Assembly: GCA_964404985.1 (NCBI GenBank)
Contig: CAYOMD010000002.1
Coordinates: 1 to 64,000 of the forward strand
DNA length: 64,000 bases
Source: Hankyongella sp964404985
Lineage (GTDB): Bacteria; Pseudomonadota; Alphaproteobacteria; Sphingomonadales; Sphingomonadaceae
Direction of reading: 5' to 3'
The number at the start of each line of letters is the position of its first letter. The first letter of the stretch is position 1. The notes under the pieces are model-generated. The model saw nothing but the letters and a program-made list of their open reading frames with translations. It had not been told where the DNA came from and ran no database searches. Made by a program: the position numbers and the translations under genes. Positions 16,280 through 25,088 of the stretch are shown piece after piece.

Positions 16280-17693
16280 GCCCTATTCCGAGATTATCTC
16301 CATCGATCCAGCGACCGGTGATGTGGTCTGGCAGGGCCCCTCCGGTGATGTGGACGCCGCCGTCACCGGCGCGCGGGCCGCCTTTCCCGGCTGGGCCGCC
16401 ATGGCGCTGGAGGATCGTCTGGCGGTCATCCAGCGCTACAAGACGTGCGTGCTGGCCGATGCCGAGGCGTTCGCCCGGCTGATCGCGCAGGAAACCGGCA
16501 AGCCGCTGTGGGAGACTCGCACCGAAGTGGCCTCGGTTGCCGCCAAGGTCGATATCTCGATCACCGCCTACCACGAGCGCACCGGCCTGCGCGAGACGGC
16601 GGCCGGCGGCGGCATCCAGGCGCTGCGTCACAAGCCGCACGGCGTGCTGGCGGTTCTTGGGCCATATAATTTTCCGGCGCATCTGCCCAACGGCCACATC
16701 GTCCCGGCCCTGATCGCCGGCAACACAATCGTGTTCAAGCCCAGCGAGCTGACGCCGGCGGTTGCCTTGAAGATGGCGGAATACTGGGCGCAGGCCGGAC
16801 TGCCGGAGGGTGTACTGACTGTGGTGCCGGGTGCAGGCGAGACCGGCAAGCAACTCAGCCAGCATGACGGCATCGACGGCTTACTGTTCACCGGCAGCGG
16901 GGCGACCGGGGCAGCGCTCCATCGCCAGCTGGGCGGGGCACCGCACAAGATTCTCGCCCTGGAGATGGGTGGCAACAACCCGCTGGTCGTGTGGGATGTG
17001 GCAGATATGGCGGCAGTCGCCACGCTGATCGTCCAGTCCGCCTATGTCTCGGCCGGGCAGCGCTGCACCTGTGCCCGCCGCCTGATCCTGCCCGCAGGCC
17101 CGGCGGGGGACCGTATTCTGGAGGCCCTTACCGCCCTGATCGACCGGTTGATCATCGGCCTGCCGTTTGACAACCCGCAGCCATTCTATGGTCCGGTGGT
17201 CTCGCAGGCCGCCGCCGACCACCTGCTGGCAGCAGCGGCGTCGCTGGAGGCTAAGGGTGCTGTGGTCTTGCGCAAGCTGACAACGCATACGCCCGGCAAG
17301 CCGCTGCTTACCCCGGGACTGTATGATGTGACGGCCCTGACCGACCGCGCTGACTCGGAGTATTTCGGGCCGCTGTTGCAAGTGATCCGCGTCGCCGACT
17401 TCGATGTCGCCCTCGGGCAAGCCAATGCCACCCACTTCGGTCTGGCTGCCGGGCTGATCTCGGATGACGAAGCACTCTATCGCCGGTTCTGGGCTGCCAG
17501 CCGTGCCGGGATCGTCAACTGGAACCGCCCGACCACGGGTGCGGCCTCCAATGCGCCGTTCGGCGGTGTGGGGGCATCCGGCAACCACCGGCCAAGCGCC
17601 TACTACGCCGCCGATTATTGCGCCTATCCGGTCGCCGGTATCGAGGCCGCCGCCGTCCAGCCGATTGGCTTTGCTGAGGGGGTCCGGTCATGA
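16266..17693 (+). CDS. astD: N-succinylglutamate 5-semialdehyde dehydrogenase
   Basis: The 475-residue aldehyde dehydrogenase has the general base Glu in LALEMGGNNPL and the nucleophile Cys in SAGQRCTCARRL, plus the cofactor-loop motif FTGSGATGAAL. In the AST pathway it oxidises succinylglutamate semialdehyde with NAD. PYNFPAHLPNGHIVPAL and FNxPTTGAASNAPFGG-like motifs support AstD over other ALDHs, as does its position between astA and astB. The start is ATG 16266, inside the end of astA; the longer frame to 16194 runs deep into astA. Confidence 0.95.
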   Translation: MLPSKPYSEIISIDPATGDVVWQGPSGDVDAAVTGARAAFPGWAAMALEDRLAVIQRYKTCVLADAEAFARLIAQETGKPLWETRTEVASVAAKVDISITAYHERTGLRETAAGGGIQALRHKPHGVLAVLGPYNFPAHLPNGHIVPALIAGNTIVFKPSELTPAVALKMAEYWAQAGLPEGVLTVVPGAGETGKQLSQHDGIDGLLFTGSGATGAALHRQLGGAPHKILALEMGGNNPLVVWDVADMAAVATLIVQSAYVSAGQRCTCARRLILPAGPAGDRILEALTALIDRLIIGLPFDNPQPFYGPVVSQAAADHLLAAAASLEAKGAVVLRKLTTHTPGKPLLTPGLYDVTALTDRADSEYFGPLLQVIRVADFDVALGQANATHFGLAAGLISDDEALYRRFWAASRAGIVNWNRPTTGAASNAPFGGVGASGNHRPSAYYAADYCAYPVAGIEAAAVQPIGFAEGVRS

Positions 17694-19003
17694 ATGCCGC
17701 GGAGATCAATTTCGACGGCCTGATCGGACCGTCCCATAACTACAGCGGCTTGAGCCTCGGCAATCTGGCGTCCGCCAACAACGCCGGCGAAGTCTCTCGC
17801 CCCAAGGCCGCAGCCCTGCAGGGGTTGGCGAAGATGCGCCTGATGATGGCGCTGGGGCTGCGCCAGGGCATCCTGCTGCCCCATCTGCGCCCGCATATCC
17901 CGACCCTGCATGCACTGGGCTACCGCGGTGCGCCCGAGGCCATGATGGCGCAGGTCTGGGCCGATGACCCGGCTCTGGCGCGCAACCTCTGTGCGGCGTC
18001 CGCCATGTGGACCGCCAATGCGGCGACCATCTCGCCCGGTGCCGATACCCAGGACGGGCGGGTGCATGTATCCCCGGCCAACCTGGTCTCGAACCTGCAC
18101 CGCGCCCTGGAGGCGGACTTCACCAGCAAGCAACTGCATCTGCTGTTTGCCGACCCGCGCTACTTCTCGGTCCACGCGCCGCTGCCGATGCATCCCGTGT
18201 TCGGGGACGAGGGTGCGGCCAACCATGGCCGCCTCTGCCAGCACCACGGGGCGGAAGGGGTGGAGTTGTTCGTCTACGGCGACAACCCGGGCGGTCGTTT
18301 CCCGGCTCGTCAGACCCTGCGTGCCAGTCAGGCGATCGCGCGGCGTCATGGCGTCAAGCACCCCGTGTTCGTGCAGCAGGCCAGCAGCGCCATCGAGGCC
18401 GGGGCCTTCCATAACGATGTGGTCAGTGTTGCCAATCAGACGGTGCTGTTCACCCATGAAGGCGCGTTTGAGGACAAGGCATCAGCTTACGCCGCCCTGC
18501 ACGCCGCCTTCCCGTCCCTGCATGTCGAGGAAGTCCCGGCCAGCGCCGTCCCGATGGCGGATGCCATTCGCTCCTACCTGTTCAATTCTATGCTGGTCAC
18601 CCTGCCGGACAGCACGGCAGACACACCGCGCATGGCGCTGGTCCTGCCCGCCGAAACGCAGGAGACGCCCAGCACCAAGGCCTATCTTGAGGCTCTGGCC
18701 GGCAGCAACGGACCGATTGCCGCCTGCCATGTGATCGATGTGCGCGAGAGCATGCGCAACGGCGGCGGCCCGGCCTGCCTGCGCCTGCGCGTGGCCCTGC
18801 GTGACCCCGAAGTCGCGGCTCTCGATCCGCGCTTTCTGCTGACGCCGGAGAAGGCCGACGCCCTGGAGGCATGGATTAACGACAGCTACCCGGACGAGAT
18901 TGCGCCGGACATGCTGGGTGACCCGCTGCTGCACCGCCAACTCCTCACGGCACTCGACCGGCTTCAGACTGTGCTGCGCCTGCCGGACCTCTACGGGCTG
19001 TAG
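17690..19003 (+). CDS. astB: N-succinylarginine dihydrolase
   Basis: This 437-residue enzyme of the amidinotransferase fold converts succinylarginine to succinylornithine, CO2 and two ammonia. The catalytic triad aligns with the E. coli enzyme: E174 (GDEGAANHGR), H241 (AGAFHNDVVSV) and C363 (NGGGPACLRLRV). The opening FDGLIGPSHNYSGLSLGN is typical. The start overlaps the astD stop by four bases. No astC aminotransferase or astE follows; the next gene is a threonine aldolase 37 bases on. Confidence 0.97.
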   Translation: MNAAEINFDGLIGPSHNYSGLSLGNLASANNAGEVSRPKAAALQGLAKMRLMMALGLRQGILLPHLRPHIPTLHALGYRGAPEAMMAQVWADDPALARNLCAASAMWTANAATISPGADTQDGRVHVSPANLVSNLHRALEADFTSKQLHLLFADPRYFSVHAPLPMHPVFGDEGAANHGRLCQHHGAEGVELFVYGDNPGGRFPARQTLRASQAIARRHGVKHPVFVQQASSAIEAGAFHNDVVSVANQTVLFTHEGAFEDKASAYAALHAAFPSLHVEEVPASAVPMADAIRSYLFNSMLVTLPDSTADTPRMALVLPAETQETPSTKAYLEALAGSNGPIAACHVIDVRESMRNGGGPACLRLRVALRDPEVAALDPRFLLTPEKADALEAWINDSYPDEIAPDMLGDPLLHRQLLTALDRLQTVLRLPDLYGL

Positions 19004-19040
19004 GCATTTTCAACGTTTCAAAGCAATTTCAGGGCATTTC

Positions 19041-20054
19041 ATGCGCTTTACGTCCGACAATACGGCGCCGGCCGCACCGGAGATTCTGGCCGCACTCCAG
19101 GAGGCCAACCAGGGCCGGGTGAACGCCTACGACGGCGATCCCTGGTCGCAGCGGCTGGACGCGGTGCTGGGGGATTTCTTCGGCACACCAGTCAAGGCGT
19201 TTGCCGTCTCGACCGGGACTGCCGCCAACAGCCTGGCGCTGGCGACCCTGTGCCCCCCCTATGGGGCTGTCGTTTGCCACCGGGAAGCGCATATCCATGT
19301 GGATGAGGCGGGCGCGCCAGAGTTCTACACCCACGGTGCCAAGCTGCTGCTGGCCGACGGCTGGGGCGCCAAGCTGACCCCTGATGCCGCCGCGGACGTA
19401 CTGGCCCCGATCCGCGGTGATGTGCACACGGTACAGCCGCGTGTCGTCTCGATTACGCAAGCAACCGAATACGGTCTGAGTTATACTGCGGACGAGATCG
19501 CAGCACTCGGAGCCTTTGCCCGGGAACGCGGCCTAGCGCTGCACATGGATGGCGCTCGCTTTGCCAACAGCCTGGTGCACCTGGGCTGTCATCCATCCGA
19601 GATCACCTGGCGCGCCGGTGTCGATGTGCTCTCTCTCGGTACGACAAAGAATGGGACCCTCTCGGGCGAGGCTGTCGTCTACTTCCGCCCGGAGCAGGCG
19701 AGCGACTTCATCAACCGGCGCAAACGCGGCGGGCACCTGCTCTCCAAAGGGCGGTTCCTGGCAGCGCAGATCGTAGCGTATATCGAGAGTGGCATCTGGG
19801 CACGCAACGCCGCCCATGCCAACGCCGGGGCGCAGCGCCTGGCGGCAGCGGCCGGCACGCGCCTGCTGTATCCGGTGGAGGCCAACGAGGTCTTTGTTCG
19901 TCTGGGTTCGCAGGCTGCAGCCGCCTTGCGCGCGCAGGGCTTTGAATTTTACGACTGGGGCGCGACCGACAGCGGCCATGCCCGCTTCGTTGTCTCCTGG
20001 GACCAGCCGGATTGCGAGGTCGAGGCCCTGGCGCAGGCCCTCATCGCGCTATGA
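19041..20054 (+). CDS. low-specificity L-threonine aldolase family enzyme
   Basis: This 337-residue PLP enzyme of the beta-eliminating lyase/threonine aldolase family cleaves L-threonine or allo-threonine to glycine and acetaldehyde. Diagnostic parts are MRFTSDNTAPAAPEI, YDGDPWSQRLD, VSTGTAANSLAL, LHMDGARFANS and the PLP lysine in LSLGTTKNGTLSGE. I used the internal ATG 19041, since upstream codons in frame lie inside astB. Its stop overlaps the start of the EamA transporter, and both probably belong to the AST transcript. Confidence 0.92.
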   Translation: MRFTSDNTAPAAPEILAALQEANQGRVNAYDGDPWSQRLDAVLGDFFGTPVKAFAVSTGTAANSLALATLCPPYGAVVCHREAHIHVDEAGAPEFYTHGAKLLLADGWGAKLTPDAAADVLAPIRGDVHTVQPRVVSITQATEYGLSYTADEIAALGAFARERGLALHMDGARFANSLVHLGCHPSEITWRAGVDVLSLGTTKNGTLSGEAVVYFRPEQASDFINRRKRGGHLLSKGRFLAAQIVAYIESGIWARNAAHANAGAQRLAAAAGTRLLYPVEANEVFVRLGSQAAAALRAQGFEFYDWGATDSGHARFVVSWDQPDCEVEALAQALIAL

Positions 20055-20947
20055 CCATCCCGGCACCGCTGCAATTTGCCATTGTGGTGGCGATCTGGGG
20101 CTCGACGTTCCTGGCGATCACCACCCAGCTAGAGCCGGGAGCGGCGATCTGGTCGATCTGCTACCGGTTCCTGATCGCCGGGCTGCTGCTCAGCGTGTTG
20201 ACCAGGGCGCGCAAGGAAACCCCGCCCAAGGGCCTGCGCGTCCATGTAAGCCTTGCCCTGTTCGGGCTGTTTCTGTTCAGCATCAATTATATCGGGACTT
20301 ACACGGCCGAACAGACCGTGCCGTCCGGCGTGGTTGCCGTTGCCTTCACCCTGATGGCCGTGCTGAACCCGCTGTTGGCGCGTATCGTTCTCGGCCAGCC
20401 GTTCACCCGTGGTCTCATGATTGGCGGCGCATTGGCGGTCGCGGGTGTGGTCCTGCTGTTCTGGCGTGAGGTCGGCGCGTTCAGCCTTGCGGATGGTGGC
20501 CTGCGCGGTGCCCTGTTTGCGCTGATGGCTGTGGTCTTCGCAGCGGTCGGCAACCTGTTTCCAGCCATGCCGCGCCTGCGCACGCTGCCGCCGTTCGCCC
20601 TCAACGCGACAGCCATGCTCTACGGCAGCGCCATGACCGGGGTCATCGCGTTCGCGCTGGAAGGCCCGCCACCGCTTGACCATTCGCCCACCTATTTGCT
20701 GGGCCTGTTGTACCTTGCCGTGTTCGGATCGGTCATCGCATTCAGCCTGTATGCGCAGTTGCTGCGCTCCATGGGGGTCGGGCGCGCGGCCTATGTCAAT
20801 GTGCTGGCGCCGGTGGTCGCACTGGTGCTCTCCACCCTGTTTGAGGGCTATAGCTGGGACATGGCAGCGGGGGTCGGCGCGGTACTCGTCTTCATCGGCA
20901 CGGCGACCGCCATCCGCAGCCGAACAGCTGCCGCGCAAAACGGTTGA
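20051..20947 (+). CDS. EamA/DMT-family transporter
   Basis: The 298-residue inner-membrane protein has about ten hydrophobic segments in two homologous halves, typical of the drug/metabolite transporter superfamily (EamA). It opens with a segment containing AIWGSTFLAI and ends with a basic tail. Members usually export amino acids or metabolites. Overlap with the threonine aldolase suggests an amino-acid related substrate, but no sequence motif fixes it. Confidence 0.9.
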   Translation: MTIPAPLQFAIVVAIWGSTFLAITTQLEPGAAIWSICYRFLIAGLLLSVLTRARKETPPKGLRVHVSLALFGLFLFSINYIGTYTAEQTVPSGVVAVAFTLMAVLNPLLARIVLGQPFTRGLMIGGALAVAGVVLLFWREVGAFSLADGGLRGALFALMAVVFAAVGNLFPAMPRLRTLPPFALNATAMLYGSAMTGVIAFALEGPPPLDHSPTYLLGLLYLAVFGSVIAFSLYAQLLRSMGVGRAAYVNVLAPVVALVLSTLFEGYSWDMAAGVGAVLVFIGTATAIRSRTAAAQNG

Positions 20948-20978
20948 AAAAAGAACGGGCGGCACCAAGGCCGCCCGT
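20945..20978 (-). terminator. intrinsic terminator of the large exported protein gene
   Basis: ACGGGCGGC (20955-20963) pairs with GCCGCCCGT (20970-20978) around a six-base loop. On the minus strand the stem is followed by TTCTTTTTTCAA, a good U tract. It lies 34 bases past the stop of the minus-strand gene. On the plus strand it could still slow transcription from the AST run but lacks the T tract. Confidence 0.85.
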
Positions 20979-21011
20979 CCCGCATTCCCGTCAAGGAACC
21001 AGCATTGTCGA

Positions 21012-23174
21012 TCAGATCACTTCATCGAAGCTGAACATGAACGGTTTGCCCGGCAACGGGTTGCCATAACCGTACTGGAATGGCTGGATGGTTCGACCAT
21101 CCGGCCCCAGGAACGGCCACTGTTCGACAAACCAGCCATCAAGACGTCCCGGAACGTATTGTGCCGGATAATTGTCGGTGTAGACGCCGTAATCGTGCAC
21201 GGTTTTGCCATTGTAGTCGAGCACGGTCATGGCCGTCGTGTTGAGCGTTAAATCCTGCCCGCGACCTCCATAGCCTGCACCCTGGCCACCGATCGTGACA
21301 TAGACAGGATCCTTCAGGCGGCTGTCCCGCAAGATGTTGTGCAGCTTGCCGTCATAGTTGAAATGGAAAATCTGTCTGGTTCCACGGCTGACAACATAAA
21401 GGTCATCGCTACGGATCACATTGGCAATCGGCGCGGTAACCTGTGTCGGATTCACGCCAGCCTGCCAGGTCCGGATAGGTTGTGTTGGCATCGTCGGAGT
21501 CGAGGGCGGATCGATCAGCGAACGCACATTGTACTGGCGGATCGTTCCGTCCATTGAAGCAATCGTAACGCGCTCCGAAAGCTCGTTCCAGTTGTTGCTG
21601 ATCCATCCGGACAGGGTGTTGGTGCCGGTCCGCAACTGTCGCGCGAACACGGCGGTCGGCTGGGTAATATTCAGCGTGCCCAGAACCACCGGCCTTTGCT
21701 CCGGTCTGAAGCCGAAACTGTAAGGCCATTGCCGGGCACCCGGTCCCTGATTGCTGTTGGCCGTCTGATCCCAGTTGGCCTGGGTCGTCAGGTACATTTT
21801 GCGGTAGTACGAGAGCAGCGGCTTGAGATCGACGAGTGCGACCTTGTTTTCTGAGCGCGATGCAACGACCGCATAGCCAGCACCCGCCAGAAGTTTCCAG
21901 TGAGTCTCGATCGGCAGGAAGCTACCAAGGGGCAGACCACTGCGGGCATTCCATTCATCGCGGCCTTCCTGGGTCAGCAGTTCAGGGCCACGCCAGAAAT
22001 CATAGCCCCTGAACTTGTGAGTCCCTGTCGACAAAGCCACATCGACCGATGTCGGTGCGACCATCGGTAGGTCGACATACCCGAGAATCTTGAGAGCACG
22101 AATGCCTGGCCAGCTCTGCACACCCCAGCCGTAGCGCTTTGCGTCCTGATTGCCGATGTTCGATGGATCATCGGCGCCCACGGAAATCACGGCCAATTGT
22201 CCGAGCCGCCGCTGGACATCCCAGACAGTGACAAACAGGAACTCATTCATTGCAGACAATGCCATGGCGGTCGGCACCTTGCCGGATGGCAGCTTGACCC
22301 ATGACTCGCAAGTCGTACCCGTGCCAAAACCATTGCAGTACTGATCGTTACCGGTACCAGCCCAGGCGATTACTCCGTTCTGGAATGCCAGAAACCCTGT
22401 GAGAGACGACTGTACTTGCCCGCGAGCCGTGGCAACTGCCGGGAGAGGCAGGTTCGGGAACGCCTGCAATAGACGGTTCACAGCAGGAGTCGTGGGGACA
22501 GAGATGTTGTTCCGGTTCCACCAGTCAGGATACCATTCTGCGCGCATGCGCATGCACAGCCCGATGCGGTCCAGGATGCGGTTGCCGTTTGCATCCAGCT
22601 TGAAGCTGCCGTTGGCGTTTCGCTGATACTGGGCCGCCTGTGCCCCGTCAAAGGCGCGCATGTTGGCACTTCCAGCCTTAAAGTCTGCCGGTGCGTCCTT
22701 GTCAGGCATGAACAACAACTGGCCAGCCATCTGCCAGCCACCGCCCTCGTCGTATATCCGGGCCTCTTCCTGCTCACTGCGTGGCAGCTTGTCGGACGTC
22801 TGGCAGAACTGGTCGGCAAGTGCTGCACTCGTCCCGCCCTTCCATAATCCCAGACTGTCTGGCTGAAACACGGTCGGGAAGGTTTCCGTACTATTCGGGT
22901 TCAGTTCAGCCCAGCTCGGCCCAAGACGATAGTCGAGGATTGCCGGCTTATTGTAGTTGCGCGCAATGAACGCGCGTTGATCCCAGTTGATCGAGCCATC
23001 CGCATTCAGAATTCGGTCACGGAACAATGCTGTTCCACCGAACTTGCCGGGGTCAAGCGGTGCCTGCCCTGCCTGAGCTGGTGTTGTTTTGACCTGCGCG
23101 TGCAGCGGCGTAGACACTGCAAGCGCGAGGCTCATCGTCAAGGCGCTGAGTAGCGCCTGCCTTTTTTCGCCCAT
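21012..23174 (-). CDS. large exported protein of unknown function, possibly beta-propeller
   Basis: From ATG 23174 (good AGGAG upstream) the product has 720 residues with a clear signal peptide (MGEKRQALLSALTMSLALAVSTPLHAQ). An upstream ATG at 23231 would bury the signal. The body is rich in Trp, Tyr, Asn and Gly and has blade-like stretches (AVVASRSENKVALVDL, ERVTIASMDGTIRQYNVRSL, LYVVSRGTRQIFHFNYDGK), suggesting a propeller in the periplasm or on the surface. I recognise no family. Its base composition is visibly less GC-rich than the genes on both sides. It is divergent from comM and ends at a strong terminator. Confidence 0.8.
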   Translation of the reverse strand: MGEKRQALLSALTMSLALAVSTPLHAQVKTTPAQAGQAPLDPGKFGGTALFRDRILNADGSINWDQRAFIARNYNKPAILDYRLGPSWAELNPNSTETFPTVFQPDSLGLWKGGTSAALADQFCQTSDKLPRSEQEEARIYDEGGGWQMAGQLLFMPDKDAPADFKAGSANMRAFDGAQAAQYQRNANGSFKLDANGNRILDRIGLCMRMRAEWYPDWWNRNNISVPTTPAVNRLLQAFPNLPLPAVATARGQVQSSLTGFLAFQNGVIAWAGTGNDQYCNGFGTGTTCESWVKLPSGKVPTAMALSAMNEFLFVTVWDVQRRLGQLAVISVGADDPSNIGNQDAKRYGWGVQSWPGIRALKILGYVDLPMVAPTSVDVALSTGTHKFRGYDFWRGPELLTQEGRDEWNARSGLPLGSFLPIETHWKLLAGAGYAVVASRSENKVALVDLKPLLSYYRKMYLTTQANWDQTANSNQGPGARQWPYSFGFRPEQRPVVLGTLNITQPTAVFARQLRTGTNTLSGWISNNWNELSERVTIASMDGTIRQYNVRSLIDPPSTPTMPTQPIRTWQAGVNPTQVTAPIANVIRSDDLYVVSRGTRQIFHFNYDGKLHNILRDSRLKDPVYVTIGGQGAGYGGRGQDLTLNTTAMTVLDYNGKTVHDYGVYTDNYPAQYVPGRLDGWFVEQWPFLGPDGRTIQPFQYGYGNPLPGKPFMFSFDEVI

Positions 23175-23402
23175 GTCCTGACTCCTGTTATTGTTTTTTG
23201 TCCCGGGGGACTGCGCAACCAAACGCGACAATCTTTAATCAATGCTTAGGATTCATGAATAACGGGAAACATACGTTAACGTCTGGTCGCATTTATGTTA
23301 CGGATACGCATTATTTCGTTTTTACAAAACTACAAAGCTCTGCACTCGTAAAGCTTTGCGGCAAGAGGTTTTTTTGCAATGATAGTGCCAGGGAGGGCAG
23401 CG
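23175..23402. other. AT-rich divergent intergenic region
   Basis: This 228-base spacer separates the exported-protein gene from comM and is markedly AT-rich. It contains a perfect 10-bp palindrome ACGTTAACGT (23273-23282) and TA-rich stretches suited to promoters in both directions. I could not assign a known operator, and no small ORF looks convincing. Confidence 0.5.
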
Positions 23403-24911
23403 ATGGTCGCGCATGTTCCAACTGTGGCATTCCTGGGGCTGGAGGCGCGGCCGGTCGACGTGCAGGTGCATGTGGCAGGCGGCATGCCGGCGTTCAACAT
23501 TGTCGGCCTGCCAGACAAGGCGGTCGGGGAGAGCCGGGAGCGCGTGCGGGCGGCGCTGAGTTCCATCGGCCTAGCGTTGCCGCCCAAGCGCATCACGGTC
23601 AACCTCTCGCCTGCCGACCTGCCCAAGGAAGGCAGCCACTACGACCTGCCCATCGCGCTCGGTCTGCTCGGTGCGATGGGACTGGCGGACCCGGAGCAAC
23701 TGGCCGGCTATGTGGTGCTGGGCGAACTGGGGCTCGACGGCCGGATTGCAGCGACACCGGGCGTGCTGCTGGCCGCCCTCTCGGCCTCCGCACAGGACCT
23801 GGGGCTGATCTGCCCGGCAGCACAAGGTGCAGAGGCCGGCTGGGCCGGGCGCATCGAGGTGCTGGCGGCACCGGACCTGGTGGCCCTGCTCAACCACCTG
23901 AAGGGCGAGCAACTGTTGACGACCCCGCCACCCGCCGAGGCCGCCGCGCGCCCGCGCGGGCCGAACCTGCGCGAGGTCAAGGGGCAGGAGACTGCCAAGC
24001 GTGCGCTCGAAATCACGGCGGCCGGCGGACACAATCTGCTGTTCATCGGACCGCCCGGTGCCGGCAAGTCGCTGATGGCGGCCTGTCTGCCCGGCATCCT
24101 GCCCGACCTCAGCCCGGAGGAAGCGCTGGAGGTCTCCATGGTTGCGTCCATGGCAGGCGCACTGGCCGACGGGCGGATCATCCGCGCCCGTCCGTTCCGG
24201 GCGCCGCACCACAGCGCTTCGATGGCGGCGCTGGTCGGCGGCGGGCTGCGGGCCAAGCCGGGCGAGGTGAGTCTCGCCCACAACGGTGTGCTGTTTCTGG
24301 ACGAATTGCCGGAGTTCCAGCGCCCGGTGCTCGACTCGCTGCGCCAGCCGCTCGAGACCGGCAGCGTCGTGGTTGCCCGCGCCAATGCGCACGTGACCTA
24401 CCCCGCCCGTGTGCAACTGGTGGCTGCCATGAACCCCTGCCGCTGCGGCCACCTTGGTGACCCGGCGCAAGCCTGTTCGCGGGCGCCCCGCTGCGCGACC
24501 GACTATCAGGCGCGGCTGTCCGGCCCCCTGCTGGACCGCATCGACCTGCATGTCGAGGTGCAGGCCGTCTCGGCGGCAGACTTGTCGCTGCCGCCGCCCG
24601 CGGAAGGCTCGGAGGCTGTTGCGGACCGAGTCGCTGCTGCCCGTGCCCGGCAAGTCGCCCGCTACGCGGGAACATCCGCGCGCACCAATGCTGAGGCCGA
24701 TGGCGATGTGCTGGCCGGTGCGACTGCTCTGGATGAAGCAGCAAGCCGGTTGTTGACCCAGGCGGCCGAGAGCATGCGCCTGTCTGCGCGCGGGTATCAC
24801 CGGGTGTTGCGTGTCGCACGCACCATCGCCGACCTCGCGGGCACGGAGGCGATCAGCCGGGTCCATATTGCCGAGGCCTTGAGTTACCGCCGCATCCAGC
24901 CGGTGGCGTGA
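23403..24911 (+). CDS. comM: ComM/YifB family AAA+ ATPase
   Basis: The 502-residue protein has an N-terminal ChlI-like domain (ARPVDVQVHVAGGMPAFNIVGL, SPADLPKEGSHYDLPIAL), Walker A GPPGAGKS, Walker B LFLDELPEF, and the Cys-rich MNPCRCGHLGDP segment, ending in the C-terminal Mg-chelatase-type domain. In naturally transformable bacteria ComM is a helicase promoting branch migration of incoming DNA. Many non-transformable species also carry it. I chose ATG 23403 because GGGAGGG lies five bases upstream and the family begins at MVAHVPTVAFLG; the ATG at 23379 adds eight residues. Confidence 0.96.
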   Translation: MVAHVPTVAFLGLEARPVDVQVHVAGGMPAFNIVGLPDKAVGESRERVRAALSSIGLALPPKRITVNLSPADLPKEGSHYDLPIALGLLGAMGLADPEQLAGYVVLGELGLDGRIAATPGVLLAALSASAQDLGLICPAAQGAEAGWAGRIEVLAAPDLVALLNHLKGEQLLTTPPPAEAAARPRGPNLREVKGQETAKRALEITAAGGHNLLFIGPPGAGKSLMAACLPGILPDLSPEEALEVSMVASMAGALADGRIIRARPFRAPHHSASMAALVGGGLRAKPGEVSLAHNGVLFLDELPEFQRPVLDSLRQPLETGSVVVARANAHVTYPARVQLVAAMNPCRCGHLGDPAQACSRAPRCATDYQARLSGPLLDRIDLHVEVQAVSAADLSLPPPAEGSEAVADRVAAARARQVARYAGTSARTNAEADGDVLAGATALDEAASRLLTQAAESMRLSARGYHRVLRVARTIADLAGTEAISRVHIAEALSYRRIQPVA

Positions 24912-24937
24912 AGCAGGTTGTCGTAGGTCGTGTCTCC

Positions 24938-25025
24938 GTTTGAAAATCCCCGCTCACCCTGAGCCTGGCGAAGGGCTGAGCGGCTCGTGGTTCTGTCCGA
25001 GCTCACCACGAGCGGATTTTCAAAC
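24938..25025. repeat. palindromic intergenic repeat between comM and M16 gene
   Basis: GTTTGAAAATCC and GGATTTTCAAAC are perfect 12-bp inverted ends of an 88-bp element. Inside, GCTCGTGGT faces ACCACGAGC, so a nested hairpin forms. The stretch CTCACCCTGAGCCTGGCGAAGG is of a type I associate with intergenic repeats in many proteobacteria. Placed between two co-directional genes, it may terminate comM transcription. Confidence 0.75.
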
Positions 25026-25088
25026 TGACCCACTGCCGCACCGTATCCTGCGTGGACAATCCGGATTACAGCACTTAGGCTGCAAACT

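Noticed and set aside
23379..23402. Earlier ATG for comM
   Set aside because: The ATG at 23403 has a much better ribosome binding site and matches the family N-terminus.
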